Assembly: GCF_905372525.1 (NCBI RefSeq)
Contig: NZ_CAJPPN010000009.1
Span: forward strand, 1-62,776
Direction: 5' to 3'
Source: an uncultured Porphyromonas sp.
GTDB lineage: Bacteria; Bacteroidota; Bacteroidia; Bacteroidales; Porphyromonadaceae
Length of the DNA: 62,776 bases
Shown here: positions 53,397 through 62,008 of the stretch, in pieces
Layout: each line of letters begins with the position of its first letter
How positions within the stretch are numbered: the first letter of the stretch is position 1
Made by a program: the position numbers and the translations under genes
The notes under the pieces: generated by a model
The model's database searches: none
What the model was told of the DNA's origin: nothing
Seen by the model: the letters and a program-made list of their open reading frames with translations, nothing else

Positions 53397-54653
53397 TTAC
53401 GATTGAGCCTGCTTAAATATCAGCGTGTCATCCTCAGGCCTTAGCCAGAACATGAAGGCATAGATCATTAGGATGTCCGTAGAGACCTTCACCCAGATGA
53501 TGAAGCTCATAGCACAGAGGGCGATGAACATCCAGCGATAAGGTCTGTATTTCGTACCCAACATATAGGCATAGAAGACAAAGGAAAGGGCAAAGGTCAC
53601 GAAACCCGTCAAGCCGGAGTAGAGGATCAGGCGACAGTAACCAATATCTGTCCCGAAAAGGAAATGTCCGTAAAGACCCGTCCCGATAATCCAAGACTGA
53701 GTATCCTTCGGCCACTGCCACATAGAGTTGAGCACTTCAGTAGAGCTCGTCGTAAATTCACCCTTTTCGACTAGGTTAAAGAACCCCTCGAAGGCAAAGC
53801 GAATAAGCTCATGATAGTATGGATCCGTGTTGTAGAGGTAAACCCCGACAGCGATCATCAGGGTCGTCACAGACACGAAGATTGGCATAATCTTACTCGG
53901 GCTAGAGGATCCCCTCAAGGAGCCAAGGGAATTTTGTAGGGCATAGATAAAGATGCCAATAGCTGCCCCCGTGGAGGTCGTACGCGAAACCATTGACCCA
54001 ATTCCCAGTATAATAAAGAAAGAAAGAAGTAGATAGATGACATGGGGTGTATTGGCTCTTAGCCTCCGATCTGTACCCAGACAACCTGCGATTAGGACCA
54101 AGACAAGGGCAAAGCGTACTCCACCCATATCCAGCGACGTACTGAAGCAACGCAAGCGGTCAATACGCTCCATGAAATCGACCTCGTAATAGACAAGGGA
54201 CGTATTCCATTCATCCAGCTCTGGGATATTGTCAATCAGGAGGGCACTGATGCACTGAAAGACAGAAACTCCCGCCAGATAATAGGCGACACGTGTGAAG
54301 GTCACCTGCCCATACTCTAGGCGAAGCATCGCCATTGCAGGATAGATACTGAAGACCCAGACGAAGAAGGTCGTCAGATAGTTCACATAGCTATAGTCAT
54401 CCGTCGCATTGATCTCCACTGAAGCGAGGTTGATGATGGAGTAGACCCCAGCAAAGATCGCCCCTCCGATCATCAGTGGAGTAAAAGGGAGCCCCCGTCC
54501 TTGCCTCCACGAGTCGAAGAGGAACCACACGAGACCCAGCGCCGCTAGGATCATCTTCGTGTTGGGACCCGACGGCCAGGCCGCGAAGGAGAATGAGTAG
54601 TACGAGCAGAGGATGAGTACCGAGATCAGGAGTACCCTAAGGAGCTTCCACAT
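53397..54653 (-). CDS. Wzy-like polysaccharide polymerase
   Basis: The 418-residue product is highly hydrophobic with about ten membrane segments and one large soluble loop (about residues 270-320, containing EKGEFTTSSTEVLNSMWQWPKDTQSWIIG), the layout of O-antigen polymerases that join lipid-linked repeat units. Sequence motifs of this family are weak, so the call depends on topology and on position between glycosyltransferases. The codons are less GC-rich than neighbours, common for polysaccharide genes. No Wzx flippase is seen in the window; it must be elsewhere or replaced. Confidence 0.8.
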   Translation of the reverse strand: MWKLLRVLLISVLILCSYYSFSFAAWPSGPNTKMILAALGLVWFLFDSWRQGRGLPFTPLMIGGAIFAGVYSIINLASVEINATDDYSYVNYLTTFFVWVFSIYPAMAMLRLEYGQVTFTRVAYYLAGVSVFQCISALLIDNIPELDEWNTSLVYYEVDFMERIDRLRCFSTSLDMGGVRFALVLVLIAGCLGTDRRLRANTPHVIYLLLSFFIILGIGSMVSRTTSTGAAIGIFIYALQNSLGSLRGSSSPSKIMPIFVSVTTLMIAVGVYLYNTDPYYHELIRFAFEGFFNLVEKGEFTTSSTEVLNSMWQWPKDTQSWIIGTGLYGHFLFGTDIGYCRLILYSGLTGFVTFALSFVFYAYMLGTKYRPYRWMFIALCAMSFIIWVKVSTDILMIYAFMFWLRPEDDTLIFKQAQS

Positions 54654-54662
54654 AGACCGACA

Positions 54663-55664
54663 CTAATGATAGAGGAGTTTGTAGAGCCACTGCATGATGA
54701 CTCGGTCGTAGAGCACCACGAACCAGTACTGCCGACGGGCAGCCATCTGCTGTAGGAGCCTCGTACGAAAGGGGATGGAGCTATTGCGGGCGATGAAGGG
54801 ATGGGACTCCGTATAGCTCGAGAGCCAGCGATCATAGTCCTGTCGCTTGCCTGTGATGAGTAGGGGGAGCTTGAGGTTAAGCTTGAGATATTGTAGGAGC
54901 TCCTTCACCTCGGAGCCTTTGTCTTCACGCTCGATGTAGCGCTCGAGTTCCCTGAGATTGGCATCCACCTGTTCCCAGTTCTGGGGGGTATAGGAGCTCG
55001 TCAGGGAGCTGTCATTACGCACGTAGGTATAGAGTGGCTGGTGGATAATGGAGACGCGACTCGCCCTCAGAAAGAGCTTCCCCATCAGCATCATATCCTC
55101 ACCCATATTCATCCCAGGGAGGAAGCGTAGGGGCTCTGGGGTCTCGATGAGGGAACGCTTGATGAGGAAGAGCCAGAGGTTCCAGCGCATCAGCCCCCGA
55201 CAGCACTGCTCGAGAGCCTCTTGGCCTGTATGGACATCAGGCTGGGGCATAGGACGGGTACTCGTCCCTTGCTTGAGGAGCCACTCACAGCCCACGAGGT
55301 CACATTGCTCTGATAGAGCTCGCTGCACGAGGAGCTCTATTGTGCTCGGGGAGAGCTCGTCATCTGCATCTACAGAATAGACATAGTCACCAGTCGCAGC
55401 CCCGAGGGCGGTGTTGCGAGCAGTAGCTACTCCCTGATTGACGGGATGACGAAGGAGCTTGACCTGTATCCCCTCTGCCTGAAGCTCTGGGGTCCTAGCG
55501 ATGACTATATCGGCCCCTCGGTCTGGGCTACAGTCATCCACGAAGAGGAGCTCCAGAGGACGATAGCTCTGCTCGATGAGGCTATCGATACAGCTCGGGA
55601 GGGTAGCCTCGGCCTTATAGATGGGGATGACTACAGAGACAAGTGGGTGGGTATTGCTATCCAT
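54663..55664 (-). CDS. Glycosyltransferase family 2
   Basis: The 333-residue product has GT-A motifs: VSVVIPIYKAEATLPSCIDSL near residue 9, LLFVDDCSPDRG near 39, NQGVATARNTALGAATGDYV near 75 and the metal site SVDADDEL near 96. It is the first intact gene of the polysaccharide operon and lies 9 bases before the polymerase gene. Sugar specificity unknown. Confidence 0.87.
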   Translation of the reverse strand: MDSNTHPLVSVVIPIYKAEATLPSCIDSLIEQSYRPLELLFVDDCSPDRGADIVIARTPELQAEGIQVKLLRHPVNQGVATARNTALGAATGDYVYSVDADDELSPSTIELLVQRALSEQCDLVGCEWLLKQGTSTRPMPQPDVHTGQEALEQCCRGLMRWNLWLFLIKRSLIETPEPLRFLPGMNMGEDMMLMGKLFLRASRVSIIHQPLYTYVRNDSSLTSSYTPQNWEQVDANLRELERYIEREDKGSEVKELLQYLKLNLKLPLLITGKRQDYDRWLSSYTESHPFIARNSSIPFRTRLLQQMAARRQYWFVVLYDRVIMQWLYKLLYH

Positions 55665-55704
55665 TGGTCTATATATAAATGGGTGTCCAGTCTATGATAT
55701 GATA

Positions 55705-55953
55705 CTATACTCGTGGATACCTAGAGCCTCCCAGAGCTGTTGGTGACCATCCGCTATCTACCACCCCTAGTCTTACCTTGCTCAACCCCTCAGAGTTGCC
55801 TATGAGCCACTTCGTGTGCCTAAGACTAGACGGACTACACCCCGAGCACTCAGGGCGGATGGAGTCTTCACCCCGAGCGATGCCGAGACTAGGGAGACTG
55901 TGCCTCATGAGCTCGAGCGGGTTACGGGCGAGGATCAAGTAGGCATGTTTCAT
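55705..55953 (-). pseudogene. Remnant of a GT14 (core-2/I-branching) glycosyltransferase gene
   Basis: The 82-codon frame starts MKHAYLILARNPLELMR, which resembles the N terminus of bacterial core-2/I-branching beta-1,6-GlcNAc transferases (MKHAYLIIAHN-type). After about 18 residues the resemblance stops, and the rest looks random. The GT2 gene begins 40 bases later. I read it as the 5' stump of a deleted glycosyltransferase. The promoter's -7 element ends 8 bases before its ATG, so translation may have been nearly leaderless. Confidence 0.45.
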
Positions 55954-55960
55954 GTAGCTA

Positions 55961-55991
55961 CAAAGATATAACGTTCTCTAGGGATAAGCAA
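55961..55991 (-). promoter_or_regulatory. Promoter of the polysaccharide operon
   Basis: On the minus strand: TTG (55991-55989), exactly 20 bases, TATCTTTG (55968-55961). It is a near-perfect consensus and directly follows the ompA terminator; the -33 triplet lies in that terminator's T-tract. Confidence 0.75.
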
Positions 55992-56047
55992 AAACCTCCC
56001 TCGTCACCCCCGGACTATGCACTAGCCGACGAACTGACGAGGGAGGT
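55989..56047 (-). terminator. ompA terminator
   Basis: ACCTCCCTCGTCA (55994-56006) pairs with TGACGAGGGAGGT (56035-56047); on the minus strand the stem is followed by TTTTTGC. A second hairpin (GCTCACGCTG with CAGCGTGAGC) lies at about 56077-56107, closer to the stop. Confidence 0.8.
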
Positions 56048-56119
56048 ATTCCTTATAGTGGTTCCTTTGTGAGGCTCACGCTGGGGCAAGCGTCCTCAGC
56101 GTGAGCTCTGGGAGAGAGG

Positions 56120-57442
56120 TTACTCTGCGACCTTCGTTAGGACGGAGCGGCTGCAGCGGGGGTCGTTGTAGAAGAGGTTCCCAACACCACCGAAGGAATC
56201 AAGCTTCAGCTGAGACTCGGAGACACCGAACTCCTTGACGAGGCAGTCGTAGACGACCTCTGCACGCTTACGAGCGAGGAAGATGTTACGCTTTTCGCTA
56301 CCCGTACCCTTGTCAGCGTAGCCAGAGACCGTGTAGACGAGGTTGGGGTTAGCCTTCAGAGCATCTGCCAGGAAGCCGAGGTTCACACGATCCTTGTGTG
56401 CCAGCGTCCAGCGGTCGATGGGGAAGGTAACCAGGAGAGGCATCGTCGTGACGGTAGCTGGGGTGACAGGGCGGTTCAGAGCCTCCTCGAGCTGACGACG
56501 AAGGTCGTCGTTGAGGGACTGTAGCTCATTGACACGGCCACGTAGGTTCTCTAGGACCTGCTCATTGACACGGATCGTGGTGACCGTGCTACGATCCCAA
56601 CCACGGCGGGGGAAGTTGTAGCTGATACCGAGGGTAGCCGTGAGCAGACCTTCGCCGAAGCTACCAGAGCCGGCGTAGTAGTTGTAGCGCTTGTCAGGCT
56701 GAGCGGAGATATCCTCCTGGTCGAAGTGATCCCCCGTGTAGGCAGCACGGACATCGAAGTTGATATCCCAAGCACTGCTCAGACGGAAGCGGTTGATCAC
56801 ACCGAAGCTCCCGGTCACTTCGTGTGAGTTGCGACCCGTCGTAGAGGCTGGCTCTAGGCTGGTAGCGAACCCGACACCGAGGTAGGGAATCAGCGAGTAG
56901 ACACGATGCTCATTGTAGCCACAGATCATCTGGGTGAGGTTCAGCATGACATCCCCATGAGCGTGGATGTACTTCATCTCGGTCTCATAGAGGGGGTAGC
57001 CTACATTAGCCTTGCTGTAGGGCTTGCTCCCCTGCTGGAGGGCAGGATCCCACCCTACGATGAAGCCCTGATAGTTCCCTCGGTTCAGGTTAGGCTGAGA
57101 GAGTTTGTGCCCTGTCCAGCCAGAGAGTCCCTTGATCTTGTAGCCGTTAGCTCCGAGACGCACACCGATACCGGGAGTGAACCACTTACCGAAGTAAGCC
57201 TCGAAGTTAGGAGTAAGGCGATCAACGAGCTCCATTTGGCGATCGTGATCACCGAAGTACATCTGGGCACCAGCACCAATGCCGAAGAACCAATTACTAC
57301 CGAAGTGGTTCGTCTCGACCTTGTACTTGCTAGCGTTCTTGACCTCTACAGTGTAGACGGAGTCGGTCGTGCTCTGAGCCCACAGCCCCTGTCCAAGGAG
57401 TAGGCTAGATACAGCGACGACTAATACCTTTCTTAACATCAT
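56120..57442 (-). CDS. OmpA family outer-membrane protein
   Basis: This protein anchors the outer membrane to peptidoglycan. The 440-residue product has a signal peptide (LRKVLVVAVSSLLLGQGLWAQ), an N-terminal barrel (about 40-275), a coiled coil (about 285-315, VNELQSLNDDLRRQLEEAL) and a C-terminal OmpA domain (about 330-440) with TVSGYADKGTGSEKRN and LARKRAEVV. This resembles the Pgm6/Pgm7 OmpA pair of P. gingivalis, but only one gene is present here. The first two codons are both ATG, so the start may be one codon later. Own promoter (57643-57673) with a leader of about 190 bases, and own terminator. Confidence 0.92.
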   Translation of the reverse strand: MMLRKVLVVAVSSLLLGQGLWAQSTTDSVYTVEVKNASKYKVETNHFGSNWFFGIGAGAQMYFGDHDRQMELVDRLTPNFEAYFGKWFTPGIGVRLGANGYKIKGLSGWTGHKLSQPNLNRGNYQGFIVGWDPALQQGSKPYSKANVGYPLYETEMKYIHAHGDVMLNLTQMICGYNEHRVYSLIPYLGVGFATSLEPASTTGRNSHEVTGSFGVINRFRLSSAWDINFDVRAAYTGDHFDQEDISAQPDKRYNYYAGSGSFGEGLLTATLGISYNFPRRGWDRSTVTTIRVNEQVLENLRGRVNELQSLNDDLRRQLEEALNRPVTPATVTTMPLLVTFPIDRWTLAHKDRVNLGFLADALKANPNLVYTVSGYADKGTGSEKRNIFLARKRAEVVYDCLVKEFGVSESQLKLDSFGGVGNLFYNDPRCSRSVLTKVAE

Positions 57443-57642
57443 ACAATTTCTTACTATAGTTATTCTTTTATAAAGTTGAACTCATCTCTGAATTCCCCTG
57501 CCCGTAGGCATAGCTATAGCCGTGCAAAGTATATTACCATTGAAGCAACCTCACACAGGCTAGATCTGAAAGAATCCTTTTACCCCAGCCAAGCAATCTT
57601 TTATTTGTTAGCCTTCCTTTAAGGGGTATACCAATTACAGCA

Positions 57643-57673
57643 CAAAGATAATTCTTTTCTGTATAACTAACAA
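57643..57673 (-). promoter_or_regulatory. Promoter of ompA
   Basis: On the minus strand: TTG (57673-57671), exactly 20 bases, TATCTTTG (57650-57643). The leader to ATG 57442 is about 190 bases, AT-rich and gene-free. Confidence 0.8.
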
Positions 57674-57684
57674 CTTATTTTTGC

Positions 57685-57736
57685 ATTACGGCTATCTTTT
57701 TTTCAGATAACCCTTACTTAGTCTCCCGACTAAGCG
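57685..57736 (-). terminator. Terminator after rnc
   Basis: On the minus strand, CTTAGTC (57734-57728) pairs with GACTAAG (57723-57717), 7 bp around a 4-base loop, followed by a GGTTATCTGAAAAAAAGATAGCC hairpin segment. It separates the acpP-fabF-rnc operon from ompA. Confidence 0.5.
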
Positions 57737-57741
57737 ATAAC

Positions 57742-58545
57742 CTAAGCTTCGCTCGGAGAGCTTAGCTTGAGGTCTTCGAGCCGGAGCCCCAGCTCCTCTG
57801 CGACAGAGGCATCGGCCTCGCAGAGGGCGAGCAAGGCTCGATGGGCGGCATCCTGATGAGCCTCCTTCTTGTTGAGCCCCATGCCGACTCCTACCTTGCG
57901 TTCGCTGATATAAACCCCGCAGACAAAGGAGGCTCCCGAGCGCTTGGGCTCCTGTAGCATGCGGAAGTCCAGGCTCAGACGATGCTTCTGGGTCCACTCC
58001 AGCAGGAGGGACTTGTAGTTCGTCGTCTGCTCCCGTAGGCTTTGCTCCAGCTCTATGAAGAGGGGGAGTACCCGGTGATGGACGAACTCCTCGGCCTTCG
58101 TGTATCCTCGATCTAGGAAGATCGCCCCGATCAGAGCCTCCAACGTATTGCCATAGATATCGGCACTCCCATGACGCGCCTCACGACGGATCTGGAGCAT
58201 ACGGTCTAGCCCCATACGCTGCGCTACGGCGTTGTTCACTGCGCGCTTGACGAGGGCTCCTCGGCGCTTGCTCAGCTGCCCCTCATCCCAGGTCGGGTGA
58301 CCTAGATAGAGGTAGTGGCTCATCGCCGTAGCGAGGACAGAGTCCCCGAGGAACTCCAGACGCTCGTTGTTGAGCTTGAAGCCCGTCGCATCCGTCCTGC
58401 TCACCGAGCTATGCCTAAAGGCGAGCTCGTAGTAGGACTGGTCGTGGGGCTCGAAGCCAAGCACCTCGACTAGATGCAATAAAGGCTCTTTGGACCGTAG
58501 TCCAAAGAGCCTAGAGAGTACATTCTGAACGAGCCTAGTGATCAT
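57742..58545 (-). CDS. rnc: Ribonuclease III
   Basis: RNase III cuts double-stranded RNA in rRNA precursors and structured messages. The 267-residue product has the catalytic signature NNERLEFLGDSVLATA near residue 58 and the second acidic site GNTLEALIGAIFLDRGY near 132, then a dsRNA-binding domain (about 170-245: YKSLLLEWTQKHRL, GVGMGLNKKEAHQDAAHRAL). It is the last gene of acpP-fabF-rnc, a gene order found in many bacteria. Confidence 0.95.
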   Translation of the reverse strand: MITRLVQNVLSRLFGLRSKEPLLHLVEVLGFEPHDQSYYELAFRHSSVSRTDATGFKLNNERLEFLGDSVLATAMSHYLYLGHPTWDEGQLSKRRGALVKRAVNNAVAQRMGLDRMLQIRREARHGSADIYGNTLEALIGAIFLDRGYTKAEEFVHHRVLPLFIELEQSLREQTTNYKSLLLEWTQKHRLSLDFRMLQEPKRSGASFVCGVYISERKVGVGMGLNKKEAHQDAAHRALLALCEADASVAEELGLRLEDLKLSSPSEA

Positions 58546-58608
58546 AGAGCTTGGGGTGATGTCCGTGTTCCTTATCCGACTGCGTCCAGAGCGTGAGGGG
58601 GAGAGCGG

Positions 58609-59865
58609 TTACTTAGCGAACTTCTTGAAGATCACGCTGGCGTTATGCCCGCCGAAGCCAAAGGTATTGGAGAGGGCGGCACGCACGGGGCGACGCTGCG
58701 CCTCGTTGAACGTGAAGTTCAGCTTGTAGTCGATCTCGGGATCTTCGTCGTCGCTAGCGTGGTTGATCGTCGGAGGGACAATATCCTCCTCGACAGCCTT
58801 GAGAGCAAAGACAGCCTCGATAGCCCCAGCGGCACCTAGTAGGTGACCCGTCATGGACTTGGTCGAGCTGATATTCAGCCGGTAGGCAGCGTCACCGAAG
58901 ACCTCCTTGATCGCCTTTGCCTCTGAGATATCCCCGACGGGGGTCGAGGTACCATGGACGTTGATGTAGTCGATATCCTCGGGGGAGAGACCGGCATCCT
59001 CTAGGGCATTGGTCATCACCAGCTTGGCTCCCAGCCCGTCGGGGTGGGTCGCCGTTAGGTGATAGGCGTCAGCAGACAGACCTGTGCCCACGAATTCGGC
59101 ATAGATATGCGCACCACGTGCTAGGGCATGCTCCAGCTCCTCGACGACGAGACACGCAGCCCCCTCACCCATGACGAAGCCGTCACGAGAGGCACTGAAG
59201 GGACGTGAAGCTCCCTCGGGATCATCGTTGCGTGTAGAGAGGGCATTCATGGCATTGAAGCCCCCGACACCGGCAGCACAGACCGAAGCCTCTGCTCCGC
59301 CAGCGATGATGACGTCCGCCTTACCTAGACGGATGAGGTGGCAGGCATCGATCAGCGCATTCGTGGACGAAGCACAGGCTGATGCCGTAGAGTAGTTAGG
59401 GCCGTGGAAGCCATACTTCATCGAGACATGACCTGCGGAGATGTCCGAGATCATCTTGGGGATGAAGAAGGGGTTGAAGCGTGGGCCTGCCTCGGCATCA
59501 TAGCCGCGCACCTCTTCCTCGAAGGTACCTAGCCCTCCGATACCCGAGGCGATGATGACGCCCACACGGTTCTTATTGGTCTGCTCTAGGTCGAGCTTGG
59601 AATCGGCGATGCTCTCTTCGGCTGCCACCATGGCAAACTGAGCATAGCGGTCTAGGCGGCGTGCCTCCTTACGATCAATATACTTAGACACGTCGAAGCC
59701 CTTGACCTCGCATGCAAAGGTGGTCTTGAACTTGGAGGCATCGAAGAGCGTGATGGGGCCAGCCCCGCTCTTACCCGCTACGACGGCCTCCCACGTCTCC
59801 TGGGCTGTATGCCCAAGAGGTGAGATAGCGCCTATTCCCGTGATGACGACTCTCTTGAGTTCCAT
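58609..59865 (-). CDS. fabF: 3-oxoacyl-[acyl-carrier-protein] synthase II
   Basis: FabF elongates acyl-ACP with malonyl-ACP in type II fatty-acid synthesis. The 418-residue product has the KAS signature with catalytic Cys in STASACASSTNALIDA near residue 165, His in NVHGTSTPVGDISE near 305 and the second His in STKSMTGHLLGAAGAIEA near 340. Normal length for FabF. It is 36 bases downstream of acpP and 63 bases upstream of rnc. Confidence 0.97.
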   Translation of the reverse strand: MELKRVVITGIGAISPLGHTAQETWEAVVAGKSGAGPITLFDASKFKTTFACEVKGFDVSKYIDRKEARRLDRYAQFAMVAAEESIADSKLDLEQTNKNRVGVIIASGIGGLGTFEEEVRGYDAEAGPRFNPFFIPKMISDISAGHVSMKYGFHGPNYSTASACASSTNALIDACHLIRLGKADVIIAGGAEASVCAAGVGGFNAMNALSTRNDDPEGASRPFSASRDGFVMGEGAACLVVEELEHALARGAHIYAEFVGTGLSADAYHLTATHPDGLGAKLVMTNALEDAGLSPEDIDYINVHGTSTPVGDISEAKAIKEVFGDAAYRLNISSTKSMTGHLLGAAGAIEAVFALKAVEEDIVPPTINHASDDEDPEIDYKLNFTFNEAQRRPVRAALSNTFGFGGHNASVIFKKFAK

Positions 59866-59901
59866 CAGTCGAATCCTTTTTTCCTGGACTAGGGGTGTAG
59901 G

Positions 59902-60141
59902 TTAGGCCTTCTTAGCCTTGATGTACTCGATAGCGTCACCTACCGTCTTGATGCCCTGAGCATCCTGGTCGGGGATCTGGATATCGAAGGTCTTTTCGAA
60001 CTCCATGATGAGCTCTACGGTATCGAGGGAGTCTGCACCGAGGTCGCTAGAGAAGTTAGCAGTAGGAGTTACTTCGCTTGCCTCGCAGTTAAGCTTTTCG
60101 ACGATGATGGCGACTACCTTGTCCTGAATTTCCTGTGACAT
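59902..60141 (-). CDS. acpP: Acyl carrier protein
   Basis: This is the 79-residue acidic carrier of growing fatty-acyl chains. The phosphopantetheine attachment serine is S38 in DLGADSLDTVELIM, with the usual helices before and after. First gene of acpP-fabF-rnc; the promoter at 60294-60326 gives a leader of about 145 bases that overlaps the promoter region of the divergent purN gene. Confidence 0.98.
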   Translation of the reverse strand: MSQEIQDKVVAIIVEKLNCEASEVTPTANFSSDLGADSLDTVELIMEFEKTFDIQIPDQDAQGIKTVGDAIEYIKAKKA

Positions 60142-60189
60142 GTTCTTTTCTTTTTGAGTTATATTGTCTTACGTTTATCGTGTTACGCG

Positions 60190-60197
60190 TACCTTTG
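60190..60197 (+). promoter_or_regulatory. -7 element of the purN promoter
   Basis: TACCTTTG, with a TTG at 60164-60166 (23-base spacing, slightly long). It would give a purN leader of about 105 bases transcribed across the acpP promoter region on the opposite strand. Confidence 0.55.
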
Positions 60198-60293
60198 TAG
60201 CGCAGTGCTCCGCCAGCACGCTCCCACTCTACTGGACACTGGGGGAGCTGGTAAACCAGGATACCCACTGCACAAATCGAGCAGAATTGTGCA

Positions 60294-60326
60294 CAAAGAT
60301 ACGTATTTTTATGAAACGAATAGCAA
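60294..60326 (-). promoter_or_regulatory. Promoter of acpP-fabF-rnc
   Basis: On the minus strand: TTG (60326-60324), 22 bases, TATCTTTG (60301-60294). The -33 triplet lies inside the first codons of purN, so the two divergent units overlap. Confidence 0.6.
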
Positions 60327-60880
60327 TACTCGCCTCCGGCAATGGCTCCAATGCCCAGCAGATCGTTAGTTACCTACGCCAGAGCGGCGAAGCAGAGGTA
60401 GCTCTGATCATTACCAATCGCCCTCAGGCTGGCGTCATAGAGCGAGCTAAGAAGCTCCATATCCCATGCTACTACTTCTCGAATGAGCAGCTCCGTGATG
60501 GAGCCGAACCAATAGCCCTCATGAAGGCTCAGCAGATCGACCTCATCGTCCTAGCCGGCTACCTCTGCCTCATCACCCCTATATATATAAAGGAGTATCC
60601 CGAGCGCATCATCAACATTCACCCCGCTCTCCTACCCGACTTCGGTGGCAAGGGCATGTATGGGGATCATGTCCACCGTGCTGTCCTAGCTGCAGGCAAA
60701 GCCCAGAGTGGCATCACCATCCACCTCGTAGATGAGGACTACGACCACGGTAGGCACCTCCTACAGGCCACCTGCCCCATCCTCCCCACGGATACCCCCG
60801 AGACGCTGGCGAGTCGTATCCACGAGCTGGAGCACCGCTTCTTCCCACCCACTATTGCACAGTATCTGCGCTTCCTCTAG
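60311..60880 (+). CDS. purN: Phosphoribosylglycinamide formyltransferase
   Basis: PurN formylates GAR with 10-formyl-THF in purine synthesis. From ATG 60311 the product is 189 residues: MKRIAILASGNGSNAQQIV opens the fold, and the active-site residues lie in INIHPALLPDFGGKGMYG (about 105-122) and DEDYDHGRHLLQ (near 141-152). An in-frame ATG 147 bases upstream would add a non-conserved, Cys-rich extension that crosses the acpP promoter, so I reject it. A perfect convergent terminator follows. Confidence 0.95.
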   Translation: MKRIAILASGNGSNAQQIVSYLRQSGEAEVALIITNRPQAGVIERAKKLHIPCYYFSNEQLRDGAEPIALMKAQQIDLIVLAGYLCLITPIYIKEYPERIINIHPALLPDFGGKGMYGDHVHRAVLAAGKAQSGITIHLVDEDYDHGRHLLQATCPILPTDTPETLASRIHELEHRFFPPTIAQYLRFL

Positions 60881-60939
60881 CCTCATCCAAAGGCTTAGCG
60901 AAGCTCCCCACTAAGAGCCTCGCACTCCCCCGACCAAGA

Positions 60940-60989
60940 GACGACCCTCCATGAGGTGGTACGAATACCTTACCTCATGGAGGGTCGTC
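60940..60989. terminator. Bidirectional terminator between purN and ruvC
   Basis: A perfect 18-bp stem (60940-60957 with 60972-60989) lies between the convergent genes, with short A and T runs outside. Confidence 0.8.
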
Positions 60990-61053
60990 TTGCTATATCT
61001 TGCACCGGCGGCTCCAGGGGCTTCCCCAGGGAGCCCCCTTATGAGTTAGCGGG

Positions 61054-61632
61054 CTATATCCCCTTGACCCGAGTGGGGTTCTGACGGACAAAGTCCTCCC
61101 AATTCTTCGTAGCTCCTGCCTTCCCTGCGGTCAAGGGCGAGGAGGTGAGGAAGTGATGGCAGAGCGCAGCCGCCAGGCCGTCGGTAGCATCTAGCTCCCT
61201 CGGCATATCCTCGTCGGAGATCTTGAGGTAGCGCTGGAGCATACCTGCTACCTGCTCCTTAGAAGCACCGCCGTTGCCCGTAATGGCTTGCTTGATACGC
61301 ATAGGGACGTATTCGGTGATGGGGATGTCACGTGTGAGGGCGGCCGCCATAGCTACCCCCTGGGCACGTCCCAGCTTGAGCATACTCTGGACGTTCTTGC
61401 CGAAGAAGGGAGCCTCGATAGCTAGTTCATCGGGATGGTACTCATCGATGAGCCCCTGCACTCGGTCGAAGATCCGACGCAGACGGATATAATGGTTGTC
61501 AAACTTATTGAGGTTGATTGTCCCCAGAGCGAGGAGTTCGGCCTCCTGCCCTCTTACCCGCAGCAGACCATAGCCCATGATGATCGTACCTGGGTCAATC
61601 CCCATGATGATGCGCTCAGAGACTTGCTTCAT
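61054..61632 (-). CDS. ruvC: Holliday junction resolvase RuvC
   Basis: RuvC cuts four-way junctions after RuvAB branch migration. The 192-residue product has the acidic catalytic sites in IIMGIDPGTIIMGYGLL (D13), LAIEAPFFGKNVQSMLKLGRAQG near residue 70 and the C-terminal DATDGLAAALCHH near 150. It starts 7 bases after the DUF4286 gene, so the two are probably cotranscribed. ruvA is elsewhere in this window (27761). Confidence 0.95.
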   Translation of the reverse strand: MKQVSERIIMGIDPGTIIMGYGLLRVRGQEAELLALGTINLNKFDNHYIRLRRIFDRVQGLIDEYHPDELAIEAPFFGKNVQSMLKLGRAQGVAMAAALTRDIPITEYVPMRIKQAITGNGGASKEQVAGMLQRYLKISDEDMPRELDATDGLAAALCHHFLTSSPLTAGKAGATKNWEDFVRQNPTRVKGI

Positions 61633-61639
61633 CGCTCGG

Positions 61640-61951
61640 CTAAACCTCCTTCATGATGGTGCTAAAGCCAATGACCGCTTCCCCAAAGCGTGCGACAAGG
61701 GCTTCGGCGAGACGTAGCCCCGTGTTGGAGAGCACGTCCTGCAGATGATATTCGGTAGGTGTGTAGAAGTGCAAGGCATAGCTAATGCCGTCCACATCCT
61801 CGTCCTGAGGCACGATGCGGTGCAGGCGAAGGCTTCCCGCCTCCACAAGTTCATCCTGAGCCAGTGTAGGGAGGTAAACCTCCTTCATAAACTCAAGGAA
61901 AGCCCCCTCCGAGGGCTCTCCCATCACAAAGGTCGTATTATATAGGATCAT
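61640..61951 (-). CDS. DUF4286 family protein
   Basis: The 103-residue product matches DUF4286 by eye: MILYNTTFVM start, a helix FLEFMKEVYLPTLAQ and the conserved YALHFYTPTEYHLQDV, resembling a small antibiotic-monooxygenase-like ferredoxin fold. Function unknown. It is upstream of ruvC with a 7-base gap, a pairing known in Bacteroidota. No promoter was recognised. Confidence 0.82.
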   Translation of the reverse strand: MILYNTTFVMGEPSEGAFLEFMKEVYLPTLAQDELVEAGSLRLHRIVPQDEDVDGISYALHFYTPTEYHLQDVLSNTGLRLAEALVARFGEAVIGFSTIMKEV

Positions 61952-62008
61952 GATTGATTACTCTTTTCCCTCTATAACAGCGATGCCCGGCTAAAAGATC
62001 CCTAAGGC

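Noticed and set aside
57692..57997. 101-codon minus-strand frame overlapping the rnc end
   Set aside because: It is the rnc C-terminal DNA in another frame, Arg/Gly-rich, with no support.
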